A stretch of 64,000 nucleotides of DNA from Ustilago trichophora (lineage: Eukaryota; Basidiomycota; Ustilaginomycetes; Ustilaginales; Ustilaginaceae), in the NCBI GenBank assembly GCA_900323505.1, contig OOIN01000007.1:620001-684000 (forward strand), read 5' to 3'. Below, piece by piece: positions 32,089 to 42,480 of the stretch. Positions within the stretch are counted from its first letter, which is position 1. Each line of letters starts with the position of its first letter. The notes under the pieces were generated by a model that saw only the letters and a program-made list of their open reading frames with translations, ran no database searches and had not been told where the DNA came from. The position numbers and the translations under genes were made by a program.

Positions 32089-32124
32089 TGGAAGGCAAGC
32101 CTCTTACCTTTGAACTATCGGTGC
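32089..32124 (-). pseudogene. 5' half of a tRNA-Gly-like sequence
   Basis: Read on the minus strand it begins GCACCGATAGTTCAAAGGTA and ends CTTGCCTTCCA. It matches the first 37 bases of the tRNA-Gly at 30204-30294 with few changes. One change, GCG to GCA, fits CpG decay. No matching T-arm or 3' acceptor strand follows, so it is a broken copy. Confidence 0.65.
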
Positions 32125-32352
32125 AAACTTGTTGAAGTTGTCAGCGTTGTGATACATGTACATGTCTTTCCCATGTTGATTGACAAGTAAAAGCACGTCC
32201 CATGGCGATGCTCTGCCATGCATAGACAGACGCAAGAGCGTCTTGCACACTCACAAAAGAGCAATACACGAAAGAGATCAAAGATGGATTGACAGCTGGT
32301 GGTACAGAAGATGAACGTTGATACATGAGCGCAAACTGCGTGATGGTGAGAC

Positions 32353-35300
32353 TTAGTCCTCATACACGCCTGCGACGAGACACAAGTTTCTCGGAGTGAA
32401 ATGTACATCCAACACTGGCGTCCTCTTAGTGTGGAAGGTGGCCACGCAATCCGCGCTAGTGTTGATCAGATCCGCTCCGTTCGTCTGACTTGCTGCTGTT
32501 GCGCTCGCCAGCCCTCCGCTCGCCAATTGTACTGCTGTTGGCGCGCCTCCTCCGCCTCCGACGGCTGTCGCTGCTGCTGCTTGTTGCGCCTCCAACGATC
32601 CTTTTGCGAGAGCCTTTCGCGCGCCTCCAACCGAGCGGACATCCCAGCATCGAACGCTACAATCCTCACTACCGGTGACCAGCAGTGATCCGTCGGCGGA
32701 GAAGTCCATCGAGTAAATGCGCTCACTATGACCCCACATCTTCTTGATCCTTCTTCCGCTTGCCAAGTCCCAGAGAGAAATGGAAACATCGTTGATGTGA
32801 GCTCCTTTCGAGGTCGGGTCGATACCATCGACGCCAGCGAACTGTGATACGGTACCGTTGCCTGCGGCTGCGGAGGCGAGGTAACGGCCATCCGGGCTGA
32901 TCTTGAGACAGGAGATGGGAGATTGGTGCCCCACAAACAGTCGGACACATGCTCCCCGTTGAACATCCCACAATCGACAGCTTCGGTCAGAAGATCCCGT
33001 GGCAAGGTAGAGGCTATTCGGGTGGAAGGTGAGACAGTCGACATCGGATAGATGGGCAGCGTACATGCGCAGCGGATTGACCCGTTCCGTGCTCCACAGC
33101 CGTGCCGTCTTATCTGCAGAGGCCGTGGCGAAGTAGGTGCCGATCGGGCTCCACTTGATGTCCCACACTGGATGCTGGTGGCCCCTGTACGCAACTAGGG
33201 CGCTGTACGTGTCGAGGCTCCACAGCCTAGCCGTCGCGTCTGCAGAGCAACTCAAAAGGTGTCTGGGCGCCGAAGCAGACCCTCCAACAGGATCGAAGTC
33301 TACCCCGTACACAGGGCCCGAATGACCAATCAATCGCCTGGTGGAATACGACTCTGCCTCGCGTTGCCTCGCCAGGGTCCTGCTGTCGCGAATCGAAGAG
33401 AGATTGGGATTGCCGCGAATGCCACGTAGCTTCTCGCCTTTGAGCGACCATACTTGGACGAACGATTCTTCGAAGCCTGCAGCCATGAGCGTAATATCGT
33501 CTGAAAAGGTTGAGCATGTGATGCCGTCGTCTGCGTCGTGAAAGGTGTAAGCGCAGACCGAGGGCAGAGCAGCTACACGGGCAGCGTGAGCTCCTTGCTC
33601 GCCCAGGGTGTTGATGGTAGGGTCGCGTACGCCCGAGCTGAAGGTAGACGATGTGGAAGAGGATCCGTTGAGCAAGGATGGATCGAGACGAATGCGTTTG
33701 CGGGCGTCGCGGATGCGCTGGACCTCGCGTTTGACGTCGACGGTGCGGAAAGTAGGTGCTTGTGGTGGAAGGTCGGTGATGCTAGCTGCAAGCAAGCCGA
33801 CAGAAAAGTCGGGACCATTGGAATTGCTTGGCCTTGTGTCAGCGGCCGCATTAGGTGGAATAATTCCCGGAGCCGAAGCAGGTGGTTCCGACGGACGTGC
33901 TGACGCCGTTCTGGCCCTTGTTGCATCATCCCCATCCTCGGCAGCGTCTGCGGCGGTGGCATCCTGCATAGTTGTATCCCCATCTGGGTCCTGGTTGGCG
34001 TTGCTCGCCTCGCTGGCTTCTTGCACTGCGCCGGCGCCAGCTGTGGCAGAAGCTGATGCCTCGGCATTCTTACTCTTGGCCTCGTCTGCTTGTACTGCAG
34101 CGATGGTCTCTTTCTCGCGGCGCTCTACTTCCTGCAGCTCCTTTTGCACCTCTGTCTCTAGCCTTTCTGTCAAGGGCACGGATGGATGAAGCTTGAGCTG
34201 CGGTCCGGCGGCTTTCGCATTGAACTCGGCGAGTGCATCGCCCTCCGAGACAGCGTTCTTTGCCAACGAAGCGTGGATGCGGCTACGTCCTGCTGTGCCC
34301 GTGGTGACACTGGAGTACGTCGGTCCAGCACCCGTGAGACCAGTTCCCTCTTCCAAGACAGCGGCGTCAATCTGGTACGGCTGAGCAGCAAGCACCTGGA
34401 TGCGACATCGCTCGTTGATAATTTTGAGCATGGCTTCCCGTCCACGCCTTGCGGGTCCCTCTGCTTCTTCCGAGCCGCTCGTCGAGCCCGAGACAGGACC
34501 ACCTCCGTCGGTCAACCAGCCAAGGAGAAGGCTAAAGACGGTATTGGACATCTTGACGACATAGCGTTCGGATCGGAAGCGCTGTGCGAGAGCATCTGAC
34601 TGGATGTGCGACGGAAGAGCAAGCGAACGAATCTGAGAGAGTAGTGCAGTATGGGTCGGGAGGAACGACGGTGCATGTGCAGTGTACAAGGCAGATGCGG
34701 CTGGACCGTGTCCCATGAGCACGAGGTCGAGGAACGAATGGACAAAGAGTGGCAGAAGGATCGGAAGCAGCTCGGGCTGGTAGATATCGAGACTTCCTTG
34801 GCACCAGGATTTGAGCATGGCAAATCCCCTGGCGCGGTCGGTTGGGTCGAGTAGAAGAGCTTGTGTCGCTGCAGCTGAGACATCGCCATCCTCTGCAAAG
34901 GTGAGATCTGCATCCGCGGCTGCATGCTTGTCTTTGGCTGCAGTATCATTACCCTCCTTGTCCTTGTCACCATCCTTGTCGGCAAGCGTTCTCGGCGCAT
35001 TCTTGGCTGCGAGATCCTCAAGGCCAACGGTGGGAGCACGACCAAGCACATCGGCAGCTGCGGCTGCTTGCTCTGCAGTGGCACCAGAAGCCAATGCGTC
35101 GAGCTCAGCCTTGAATGCAGCTTCCACTCGATCGAAACCACGCTTTTGAAGGTATGCAAGCACGGCAGCTGTCATGTCGGGGCTGCTAAACACGCTCCCA
35201 GCCGCAGCTTCGTTTGTGGTCACTGCTGAGCCGGATGCACTGGAAGCATTCGCCACCGGAATTGAAGTATCCTTTCGTGTTTGCGCTGCCGAATCAGAGA

Positions 35301-35382
35301 CTTTTGCTGCTCCTTGTATGCCCTGATCGTGGGCATTGGCCTTCTCATCGGCTGCCGCCGCCGCTGGTGTGGGTGCAGGCAT
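32353..35382 (-). CDS. TAF5: TFIID subunit TAF5 (WD40 repeats)
   Basis: 1009 residues from the ATG at 35382; the frame upstream has only a GTG. TAF5 is a scaffold of TFIID, shared with SAGA in many fungi. A LisH motif lies at about 68-95 (TAAVLAYLQKRGFDRVEAAF). The TAF5 N-terminal helical domain spans about 178-295 (ARGFAMLKSWCQGSLDIYQPEL...VVKMSNTVFSLLLGWL). A long Ala/Ser/Asp-rich linker follows, then WD40 repeats over roughly the last 390 residues (e.g. GHSGPVYGVDFDP, GHQHPVWDIKWSPIGTYFAT, ADKTARLWS, GHQSPISCLKISPDGRYLAS). One loop between repeats carries an insertion (GNGTVSQFAGVDGIDPTSKG). Acts in nuclear Pol II initiation. Confidence 0.95.
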   Translation of the reverse strand: MPAPTPAAAAADEKANAHDQGIQGAAKVSDSAAQTRKDTSIPVANASSASGSAVTTNEAAAGSVFSSPDMTAAVLAYLQKRGFDRVEAAFKAELDALASGATAEQAAAAADVLGRAPTVGLEDLAAKNAPRTLADKDGDKDKEGNDTAAKDKHAAADADLTFAEDGDVSAAATQALLLDPTDRARGFAMLKSWCQGSLDIYQPELLPILLPLFVHSFLDLVLMGHGPAASALYTAHAPSFLPTHTALLSQIRSLALPSHIQSDALAQRFRSERYVVKMSNTVFSLLLGWLTDGGGPVSGSTSGSEEAEGPARRGREAMLKIINERCRIQVLAAQPYQIDAAVLEEGTGLTGAGPTYSSVTTGTAGRSRIHASLAKNAVSEGDALAEFNAKAAGPQLKLHPSVPLTERLETEVQKELQEVERREKETIAAVQADEAKSKNAEASASATAGAGAVQEASEASNANQDPDGDTTMQDATAADAAEDGDDATRARTASARPSEPPASAPGIIPPNAAADTRPSNSNGPDFSVGLLAASITDLPPQAPTFRTVDVKREVQRIRDARKRIRLDPSLLNGSSSTSSTFSSGVRDPTINTLGEQGAHAARVAALPSVCAYTFHDADDGITCSTFSDDITLMAAGFEESFVQVWSLKGEKLRGIRGNPNLSSIRDSRTLARQREAESYSTRRLIGHSGPVYGVDFDPVGGSASAPRHLLSCSADATARLWSLDTYSALVAYRGHQHPVWDIKWSPIGTYFATASADKTARLWSTERVNPLRMYAAHLSDVDCLTFHPNSLYLATGSSDRSCRLWDVQRGACVRLFVGHQSPISCLKISPDGRYLASAAAGNGTVSQFAGVDGIDPTSKGAHINDVSISLWDLASGRRIKKMWGHSERIYSMDFSADGSLLVTGSEDCSVRCWDVRSVGGARKALAKGSLEAQQAAAATAVGGGGGAPTAVQLASGGLASATAASQTNGADLINTSADCVATFHTKRTPVLDVHFTPRNLCLVAGVYED

Positions 35383-36089
35383 CTTGTTGGTACGTCGTGA
35401 CACGATGAGCCCCTTGCGGGTGTAGTGCAGTGCTCTTTGGCCGAGTACGGTGTTGCCAGAGGTTGCTGCTCAGCTGTACCTTGTTGAAGAGTTTGATAGG
35501 TGACGAGGCGAACAAGTGCGAATGGATGGTGGCTGTACGAACAAGGCCAAGGTCAAGGAGGGGAATGGGGGGAGAAGAACGTCCATGCGAACGCGAACCG
35601 CCATCGCGCGGAAGTCGGGGACACACTTTTTTGTGTTCGAAGTGTTACGCCTGAGAACTAACATCTTGATGCAAAATTGTCTCCACAAGAAACTGAAACT
35701 CACTCGGATTTGTGGCTGCAACTTGGCACGGAAAAGGCGTTACGCCCATGTTCCCGACTTGGTTAGCCGCCAAAAGTGTCATGGGCAATGACGTTTTTGA
35801 CGTTTGCTCGAGCTTCGACATATTGCCGTAAAGTTTCCCCTTTCTCTTTCATCATCCTCAAGCTTTGCACCAAAGTTTGTCTTTCATGCCTGCTCATTCT
35901 ACATCTCTCCGCTGATTAGCTGCAACCACCACCATCCTTCTCTCGCCGGACACAATCCGTTCTCCCGAAACCACACTGCCAATGCTCTGATTGGGCTTGT
36001 GAAAAGATTCGACCGACCGATAAGTAGGACAACCTCACAACGAGCCTCGCCGTTTCTCTCATCCTTCAACGTTAACAGTGATTGCAAAA
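35383..36089. other. divergent promoter region of TAF5 and the acyltransferase
   Basis: About 700 bases. There is a pyrimidine-rich leader before the acyltransferase start (35830-36065). No RNA gene or repeat is visible. Confidence 0.4.
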
Positions 36090-38294
36090 ATGTCGACTTC
36101 AGCAAGTCAGCAAGAGACTTCGTCTCCCGCCGCCAAGGTCAAGCATTCCGGCAAGGCTGCCAACGCCGAGACTAGCAAGTCCGTAAAATTCAACGGAGTG
36201 GGAACCAATAGTAGTCCCAGCCTTCAGTCATCGTCTCGTTTCGTCCGCATGAACGGATTGAGCAGCACCAACAGCAATGGCAACGGCCATACCAGCTCTT
36301 CTATCGGAAGTAAGACTTTCTTCCCGCTTTTTCCCGGAGTCGCTTCCGCCCTCGACGAAAGTCCTTGGACTTCGGGTTACAACACGCCAACCCTCGGAGC
36401 TGCTATCCACAACGTTGCAGAGCGTACCGAAGGTGCCCTGCAAAAGATTGCAGAGCAGCGTAAGGGCGGTATTCTGGAACGTATGGCACGCATCACTATC
36501 AGCGTCGCAGACCAGATCGAGCGTCTTCTGCAGTGGGAGATCTTCAGTCGTGTTAACGCTATCGGTGGTATTGACAACATGTGGCTCCTCCTCGACGGTA
36601 TCGACGCCTTCAACCCCGTTTGCACCGCCACCTACACTTTCAAAGAGCCCGCAAAGCTGCAAGACATTAAGGACTCGATGCTTCGTCAGATTGGCCACTT
36701 CCCAAAGTATACACAGAAACTCGCCGATGTTGGCCGCTTCTTCCACGGAACTGTCTTTATCGACGATGAACATTTTGACATTGATCACCATATGCGTGCT
36801 CACACGCTCCCTGGTAAAGCAGGCAAGCGCGAGCTCGAAAGCTTCGCCTCTGACTTTATCGCTCAGGGATGGGACTACTCTCGCCCGCTCTGGGAGGTCG
36901 CAGTGCTCGAAAACTTTGTCGATGAGCAGAGCGGCGCCAAGGGTGCTTGTGTCATTCGCGGACATCACACGTTGGCGGACGGCCAAGGCTTCATCATGAG
37001 CCAACTCTTTGTCACTTCGCTCGGACCCAAGCTCGAGAGCATGATGTCCGAGGGCGCCCAGTTGCTCAGCGACGCCAAGCAGGGCAAAGCGTTACCATCG
37101 CGCATCAACAAGAAACTCGCCAGCCTCGACCGTTATCACGGCACTATCGCACTCCAGCTCGTCATGATGGCGCTTTACTGGATCAGCTGGCTCATCTCTC
37201 TCGTCACCGACCTTGCTGGCTGTGTCACGCTTGCTGTTTCGACCAGCTTCTTTTTCCTCACCACTTTCTGGCGTCAACGCTACGTCACAGCTAGCTACTC
37301 AGGTCCCAGAAAGTATGAAAAAGAGTTTAGCGTTTCCAAATCGATCTCGCTCTCCGACGTCAAAATCGTCTCGAAAGCCTTCTCTGGTGTTCAACCGGGC
37401 ACGCTGCTCGACAAAGTGCAGGGCGGCAAACGATACTCTCGTCCTCTCATTGGCACCCACCTCACTGTCAACGATATTATATGCACCGTCATCGCCGATG
37501 TCATCAACGACGAGCTAGATCGCCAAGCCCACCAACCTGGTGTATTGAATCAGATCCGCCGCTTTTCGCACAAGATCCTTCCCTTACCCATCGGCATCAT
37601 GATCCCCATCTCGATCCGCGAACCTGGTGACTGGTCTCTGCGCAACTTATCTACGGGCGGAATCGCCTACCTGCCCACCACCAAAGGTTTCCCTACTGAC
37701 GTCCACATCCTTCACAAACGTTTGCACACCACTCATCGCCGCCTCAACATCCTCAAAAACTCGCTGCTCCCTAAACTGCTTTTCCATGGGATACAACTTA
37801 CAGGCCAAATCCCAGCCATCTTCCCGATTCCGTTCGGCTTCCTACCCAAACATCGTTTCAACCTCCTGCGCTATCCCTCGGTATGGGTCACCGAGCGCAT
37901 TCTCTCCTCCTTTACTGCCGTTGTCACCAACGTGCCCTGCCCGAGCAAGCATCGAATTGAGCTGGCCGGACAGGAGGTGGTGCGCTGGACCGCCCTGCCT
38001 CCACAAGGCGGTAAAGGAACACTGGCAATCGGAATATGCTCTTACGGCGGAGACTTCAGCATCTCGATCTCGGCAGATAGGGTCGAGGGAAGTGAGGGCG
38101 TAGCAGAAAGATTGACGGACAAGTTTGAACAACGGTGGAAAGAGTACGTCGAGACGAGTCGCGGATTGATCAAGGACACTGGAAGCGAGAGCAAGGACAG
38201 GCCAAAGCGATCCAGTTCTCGCGCGTCAACTTCATCCGAGAAGAAAGTAAAGAGGCGTCGCTCGTCTGCGTCCACTTCCTCTGCTTCCTCTTAG
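36090..38294 (+). CDS. WS/DGAT-type acyltransferase (wax ester synthase/diacylglycerol acyltransferase family)
   Basis: 734 residues from the ATG at 36090 (context CAAAAATGTCG). The acyltransferase active-site motif HHTLADG (HHxxxDG) lies near residue 292, in RGHHTLADGQGF. The C-terminal half has the family's conserved ND block (LTVNDIICTVIADV) and the segment AVVTNVPCPSKH, near the NVPGP signature. A hydrophobic stretch near residues 350-395 (LVMMALYWISWLISLV...) probably forms one or two membrane segments. The family esterifies acyl-CoA to fatty alcohols or diacylglycerol for wax or storage lipid. The substrate here is not known. The Ser-rich head and basic Ser-rich tail (KKVKRRRSS) are extra. 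This family is commonest in actinobacteria and plants, so its fungal spread is worth checking. Confidence 0.88.
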   Translation: MSTSASQQETSSPAAKVKHSGKAANAETSKSVKFNGVGTNSSPSLQSSSRFVRMNGLSSTNSNGNGHTSSSIGSKTFFPLFPGVASALDESPWTSGYNTPTLGAAIHNVAERTEGALQKIAEQRKGGILERMARITISVADQIERLLQWEIFSRVNAIGGIDNMWLLLDGIDAFNPVCTATYTFKEPAKLQDIKDSMLRQIGHFPKYTQKLADVGRFFHGTVFIDDEHFDIDHHMRAHTLPGKAGKRELESFASDFIAQGWDYSRPLWEVAVLENFVDEQSGAKGACVIRGHHTLADGQGFIMSQLFVTSLGPKLESMMSEGAQLLSDAKQGKALPSRINKKLASLDRYHGTIALQLVMMALYWISWLISLVTDLAGCVTLAVSTSFFFLTTFWRQRYVTASYSGPRKYEKEFSVSKSISLSDVKIVSKAFSGVQPGTLLDKVQGGKRYSRPLIGTHLTVNDIICTVIADVINDELDRQAHQPGVLNQIRRFSHKILPLPIGIMIPISIREPGDWSLRNLSTGGIAYLPTTKGFPTDVHILHKRLHTTHRRLNILKNSLLPKLLFHGIQLTGQIPAIFPIPFGFLPKHRFNLLRYPSVWVTERILSSFTAVVTNVPCPSKHRIELAGQEVVRWTALPPQGGKGTLAIGICSYGGDFSISISADRVEGSEGVAERLTDKFEQRWKEYVETSRGLIKDTGSESKDRPKRSSSRASTSSEKKVKRRRSSASTSSASS

Positions 38295-38394
38295 GTCTCC
38301 TCCTCCAACCAGGAAACCTCGCCAAAGAGCAGATAGTCTTACTATTGTAGAGTTAGAAATACAGAGAGATCCATGTCTTATTTCGATTGCAGAA

Positions 38395-39511
38395 TCATGC
38401 TTGAAACTGTGCAGCGGCGAGTATGAGCCGTGCCACGGCCTCAGTGACTGGTTTGTACGCCATCCAGATGTGTCCTCGTTCGACCTTTTCGGTTGATGAG
38501 GACGTGACCGCACGCGTGGTCTGTGAGAGGATGTCGCTCGACAACGAACGAAAGATGGGGAATGCGCTTGGTGTTGTTGTTGTCTGTGAACGTTCGTGTG
38601 AGGCCACAGCAAAGCGTCAGCAAAGACTCGACACATGTCCTCGTGAAAGGAAGAAGTGCACTTACGATAGTCTCATTGACTCCACCGACCGTCAAACCCG
38701 CCAAATCGACACTTGCCAGCTCTCCCCCACCCTCGCTAGAGAATGCGGCAGAAGCGTCGATAACGGCCTTGACTGTTGACCCAATTTGCACTTCCAAGCT
38801 GAACTCTCCTTGCCTGAAGGTGGCAATCCTCGCTTTGATCTGTCTGAGACTTATTCCCGCCGGCAATAGTGCTTTCTCATCTGCTGTTTTGAGATAGCTA
38901 TGCAGTGCGATCAGATACTTTTGCACGGCCTGAGCTGTGGTTGGTGGTAGCAGATCCTGCTGTGCCGGTGTCAGAATCGTGTTGTATGGATTTTGGGACG
39001 GGAGGAAGGCACGCATTTCTTGACTGTCCTTCTTCGCCGCCTCCTTTGCTACATCATTACCGGTCTTGATTGCTGTCGTGTTGGGTCGAGAAGGGACAGG
39101 CGGACCCCAAGAATTGACCTCAAGCACCTTTTCCTGCTCCGAAAAGAGCCGGCGCTTCTTTCTCACCCTCAGCATGCGTGCTTTCTCATCGCCCTCTCGC
39201 ATCAGCTTCTCGGCCAGCGTCAGTGCGCTTCCGATGCTGGAGCCGTCCGAAACGCGGCCGACGAGCTCGCCTGCGACTCGAAAAGCGTGATCTACGTTCG
39301 CTCGGTAGCGCTGCACGCTCTCGCCGGGTACAGAATCCGCAGTAGGGAGGAAAGGGGTAAGGAGGGTGGGAAGCAGGTGGGTGAGGCCGCCGGGGCGGTA
39401 GTCGAGTAAGGGTGTAAGTTGCTGGATTTGGGACAAGGCGATCATTAATTCTGTGCTGTTCGAGTTGCTACCGCTGCCGCTGCTTGCTGCAGAATTTGGA
39501 GTGGACTCCAT
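38395..39511 (-). CDS. hypothetical protein, two exons
   Basis: Exon 1 runs 39511..38666 and exon 2 38583..38395. The 82-base intron has GTAAGT and a TTCACAG acceptor, phase 0. The product is about 344 residues. The unspliced frame would run into a Cys/Leu-rich nonsense tail, whereas exon 2 gives a well-behaved helical end (FRSLSSDILSQTTRAV... TEAVARLILAAAQFQA). The rest has a Ser-rich head, helical segments, a basic RVRKKRRLF patch that could be a nuclear signal, and LTPAQQDLLPPTTAQAVQKYL. No known domain is recognised. The frame is open to an ATG at 39631, but the Glu-containing start at 39511 is preferred. Its 3' end is about 100 bases from that of the acyltransferase gene. Confidence 0.72.
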
Positions 39512-39871
39512 TGCGAAGATGTCCAGTACTAGAACGGAGGGAAATGTAGAGAAGGAAGGTTGCGAGGTGGTGAAAGGTGGAAGGGTCGGCGTAAAAGCTG
39601 ACGAAGAAGTGTGGAGTGCGTTTGTCCGCATCCCGAAATTGAGACGCGCTGCAGCGAGCCTTGTTCGACAGCCATCTTGCCAGGAGCCTTATTGCCTTTT
39701 CATTCTTCGGTGGTGTTTCACAAACATCATCATCTCAATGGACGGAGTCAAGCAATTTTCCTTTCCAGCACCACACTCTGGAGCAGCATACTAGGGTTCA
39801 GATCGTATCAATTCCATTTACGAGCGAATCCGGCGAGTCTATGGAGACATCTAGCAACAAGAAGCAATGAT
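39512..39871. other. intergenic region
   Basis: 360 bases: the upstream region of the hypothetical gene and the 3' end of the phosphatase gene, both on the minus strand. Nothing else is seen. Confidence 0.4.
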
Positions 39872-41800
39872 TCAAGCAGAGGTGGTATTCTTAGCCCAAA
39901 CCTGCTCGGCGTAGAGCGGGTAGATGTCCTGCGTGGTGTACTGATTGTAAGGAGCAACGTCGTCCAGCGAGTAGCTCCTCTCCGTCTGCATGCCGTTGAG
40001 GATCCTGACAACGTTCTTGGCGATAAAGTCGAGGAAGATGACGTCCACCTTGTCATCAGCGGTAACATTGCCAGTGACAGGACTCTGGACGTAGTCTGGC
40101 ACGGATGCATAGGGAATAGCAATGTGCACCGTGTCATCTCCATCACCCGGGCATTCATCTTTGGTGACATAACCGAGAGTTCGCTGTTCCTGTGCTGCCG
40201 CTGCTCTGGCGTCCAGCTTGGCCAAATCTTCGGCAGCAGCGCTGTTGGCAGTGGCAAAGTTGTGCTGGTCCTTCATCCAACGGTTGTAGATGTGCGAGAC
40301 GTGGCCCTGTGCGTAAAGCTCCTCTTCGCTTTCCTTTGTGGACACATCGCGCTTTCGGCTGGTAGCCTGAGCAACTTTGTCGTTGTTGAGCTTGTGAATG
40401 ACCTGGTTGGCGTACTTGTAGGGCACATCCTTGATGTACTGGAAAGCATCGGTGAAAGGGGAAACAATGTACTGGTCGTTCTTGGTGAAAGGTCCAGCGT
40501 AGAGTTCAAAGCGCTGCGATCCGGTGTTGGCAATGATGAGGTTCGGAACGCCCTTGCGGTCTGGATTCGAAGTCGAAATGACAGTGGGGAGCACTTTGTT
40601 GGTCATGAAGTTGATGAGCGATGAAGTGTCGTTGATGGGGACGCGTTGGAGGTAGTAGTCCTGAGGAGCGATACCGTAGACGTGCGAAAGATTCCACGAG
40701 TTGGCCACCTGGTTCATCTCCTTGGTGATCTTCTTACCAAGTGCAGTGTCGAACTTGTGCAGCTTGGAAGCGAGACCAGCGTGGAAGGCGTAGTTGCGTC
40801 GGTTGGCATCGATATACGAGCGGCTGAAGGTGGGTCCGTCTTTGGTGAAGTTCATCGACATCCAACCAACAGTTTCGAGGTAACGGCCGGACTCAATACC
40901 CATCGAGTATTTGTCGTATTGGGTGCAGTCGCGGATATGTGAATGGCCACCGAGGATCATGATGGGCGTGGTGGGATGGACCTTGCGCACGGCGTTGACG
41001 ACGGTGGGAAACTGATCCTTGCGAACAGGCATGTGTCCAGCAATGAGGAAGAGGTCGGGTTCCTCCTTGATAGCCTCAGCAAACCAGGGCTCGAGGACCA
41101 TTTTGGCAGGATCCTGAACAGTGATACCTTTGTCAGCACCAGTGAAGTTGAACAGGACACCGAGTGAGGTGACCTTGCGCCCGTTGTCAGTCTTGAACTT
41201 GACAAACTGCTCGCCAAAGTTGTACGTGACATTGGCACCTCCGCGAGGACCAGCATGGCTGATCTGGACGTTCGAACTGACATAGCGACCGTGCGTCTTG
41301 GGCACAAATTCGGTGAGCGTATTCCAACCAACCTCGTATTTGTACAGCTCGTGGTTGCCGACGGTCAAGAGATCGAAGTCGACTTTGGCGTGGAACTGAT
41401 TCGAGACTTGACCGTCGACCTGACCAGCAGGGAAGCCGTCACTGAGACCAGCACCATCGTGCAGATCGCCCGAGTCAACTAGAAGCAGATCGACGCCTTT
41501 CTTCTTGGCAAGCTTTCGCATGTGTGAAACGAACGAGGCAAAATCTCCCCAATCGCCAGAGTAGTTGGGCTCGGGGTAGCTCTTTTTTTGATGACCTTGA
41601 TACCAACCGTGGACGTCCGTAATCGATAGAACGGCGAGATCACCCCAAATCAACTCACGCAGCAGGGTATCGCCATTGCTGGCCTGCGTCGAGTGGTTGG
41701 GGTTGCGAGGTGCAAGTCCTTGAGCATGATCGATACCGGGGCAAGCAGCTGCAAAACCGGCAAGCACCAATACGGCGGATGCAAAGCCGTTGAGCAACAT
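39872..41800 (-). CDS. secreted calcineurin-like metallophosphatase / 5'-nucleotidase family
   Basis: 642 residues from the ATG at 41800, starting with a signal peptide (MLLNGFASAVLVLAGFAAAC). Metal-binding motifs of the metallophosphoesterase fold appear in order: SITDVHGWYQG, LLLVDSGDLHDGAG, TVGNHELYKYEV and MILGGHSHIRDC. A 5'-nucleotidase-like C-terminal part follows. It is similar to fungal extracellular or vacuolar phosphatases of the yeast YHR202W type. It likely hydrolyses nucleotide or other phosphate esters outside the cytosol; the substrate is not established. Several N-glycosylation sequons are visible. The frame extends to an ATG at 41893 that would put a second hydrophobic stretch in front; the inner start gives a cleaner signal peptide. 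Confidence 0.88.
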   Translation of the reverse strand: MLLNGFASAVLVLAGFAAACPGIDHAQGLAPRNPNHSTQASNGDTLLRELIWGDLAVLSITDVHGWYQGHQKKSYPEPNYSGDWGDFASFVSHMRKLAKKKGVDLLLVDSGDLHDGAGLSDGFPAGQVDGQVSNQFHAKVDFDLLTVGNHELYKYEVGWNTLTEFVPKTHGRYVSSNVQISHAGPRGGANVTYNFGEQFVKFKTDNGRKVTSLGVLFNFTGADKGITVQDPAKMVLEPWFAEAIKEEPDLFLIAGHMPVRKDQFPTVVNAVRKVHPTTPIMILGGHSHIRDCTQYDKYSMGIESGRYLETVGWMSMNFTKDGPTFSRSYIDANRRNYAFHAGLASKLHKFDTALGKKITKEMNQVANSWNLSHVYGIAPQDYYLQRVPINDTSSLINFMTNKVLPTVISTSNPDRKGVPNLIIANTGSQRFELYAGPFTKNDQYIVSPFTDAFQYIKDVPYKYANQVIHKLNNDKVAQATSRKRDVSTKESEEELYAQGHVSHIYNRWMKDQHNFATANSAAAEDLAKLDARAAAAQEQRTLGYVTKDECPGDGDDTVHIAIPYASVPDYVQSPVTGNVTADDKVDVIFLDFIAKNVVRILNGMQTERSYSLDDVAPYNQYTTQDIYPLYAEQVWAKNTTSA

Positions 41801-42480
41801 TCTGTGTGATCTTTTCTGCGAGAGTGTCGATTGGAAAGGTCTCGTGAAGAAAGTGAGGACACAAAGCAGGATGGAAAGAGATGTCGTGTGCAACCTAAAC
41901 CCGGCAGCTTCTTATAATCTACTCATTCTGTCAAAAGGTGGTCAGCGGAAAGACTGCATTCGTTATCGCGGGAAAGGCTAGTTCTGCTGTGGCCTCTTGG
42001 TGGGGGAAAGGCCAGCACGGGCAAAACATGAAAGATGGAAGAAGCTGTTCCGAGTGAGGACGATAGTTTGTTCCTTTTGCGCTAAGCGAAGGTCGACGTG
42101 CATGAAACGTGTTATCTCTCTAACTCAGCGGTAATGCATCCTTAGCTCGCAAGCGACGTTGTCTTGTTCAGAGAGTTGAGCTCGAGGTCACGCCACCGCG
42201 CGCTCTACCGGATGCTCGGAGACGGATCAACCATGCTATCGCCATCTCGAGCTGATAGATAAGGAGCAAAGTAGCACATACATCATCATGGGTTGTTCAT
42301 GAGTATACAAAGACGGATATGGCTCGCCTCCTTTTTCCACAGCACAGGGAAGATAGATAGGGATGTCAAATTTCGAAGACCGAGGGCAGCGGCGACGGTG
42401 CGGCGCGGAGCGGAGAAGGAGACCGGCGGTTGAGCTTCACTCGCAGGAACATGAACGATGTTTCAGCAAACGACACGCAT

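Noticed and set aside
39611..40624. Plus-strand 337-codon frame
   Set aside because: Mostly antisense to the metallophosphatase gene.
42108..42200. tRNA-like D-arm (TAACTCAGCGGTAATGC)
   Set aside because: No T-arm with a GTTCGANNC loop and no pairing acceptor stem.
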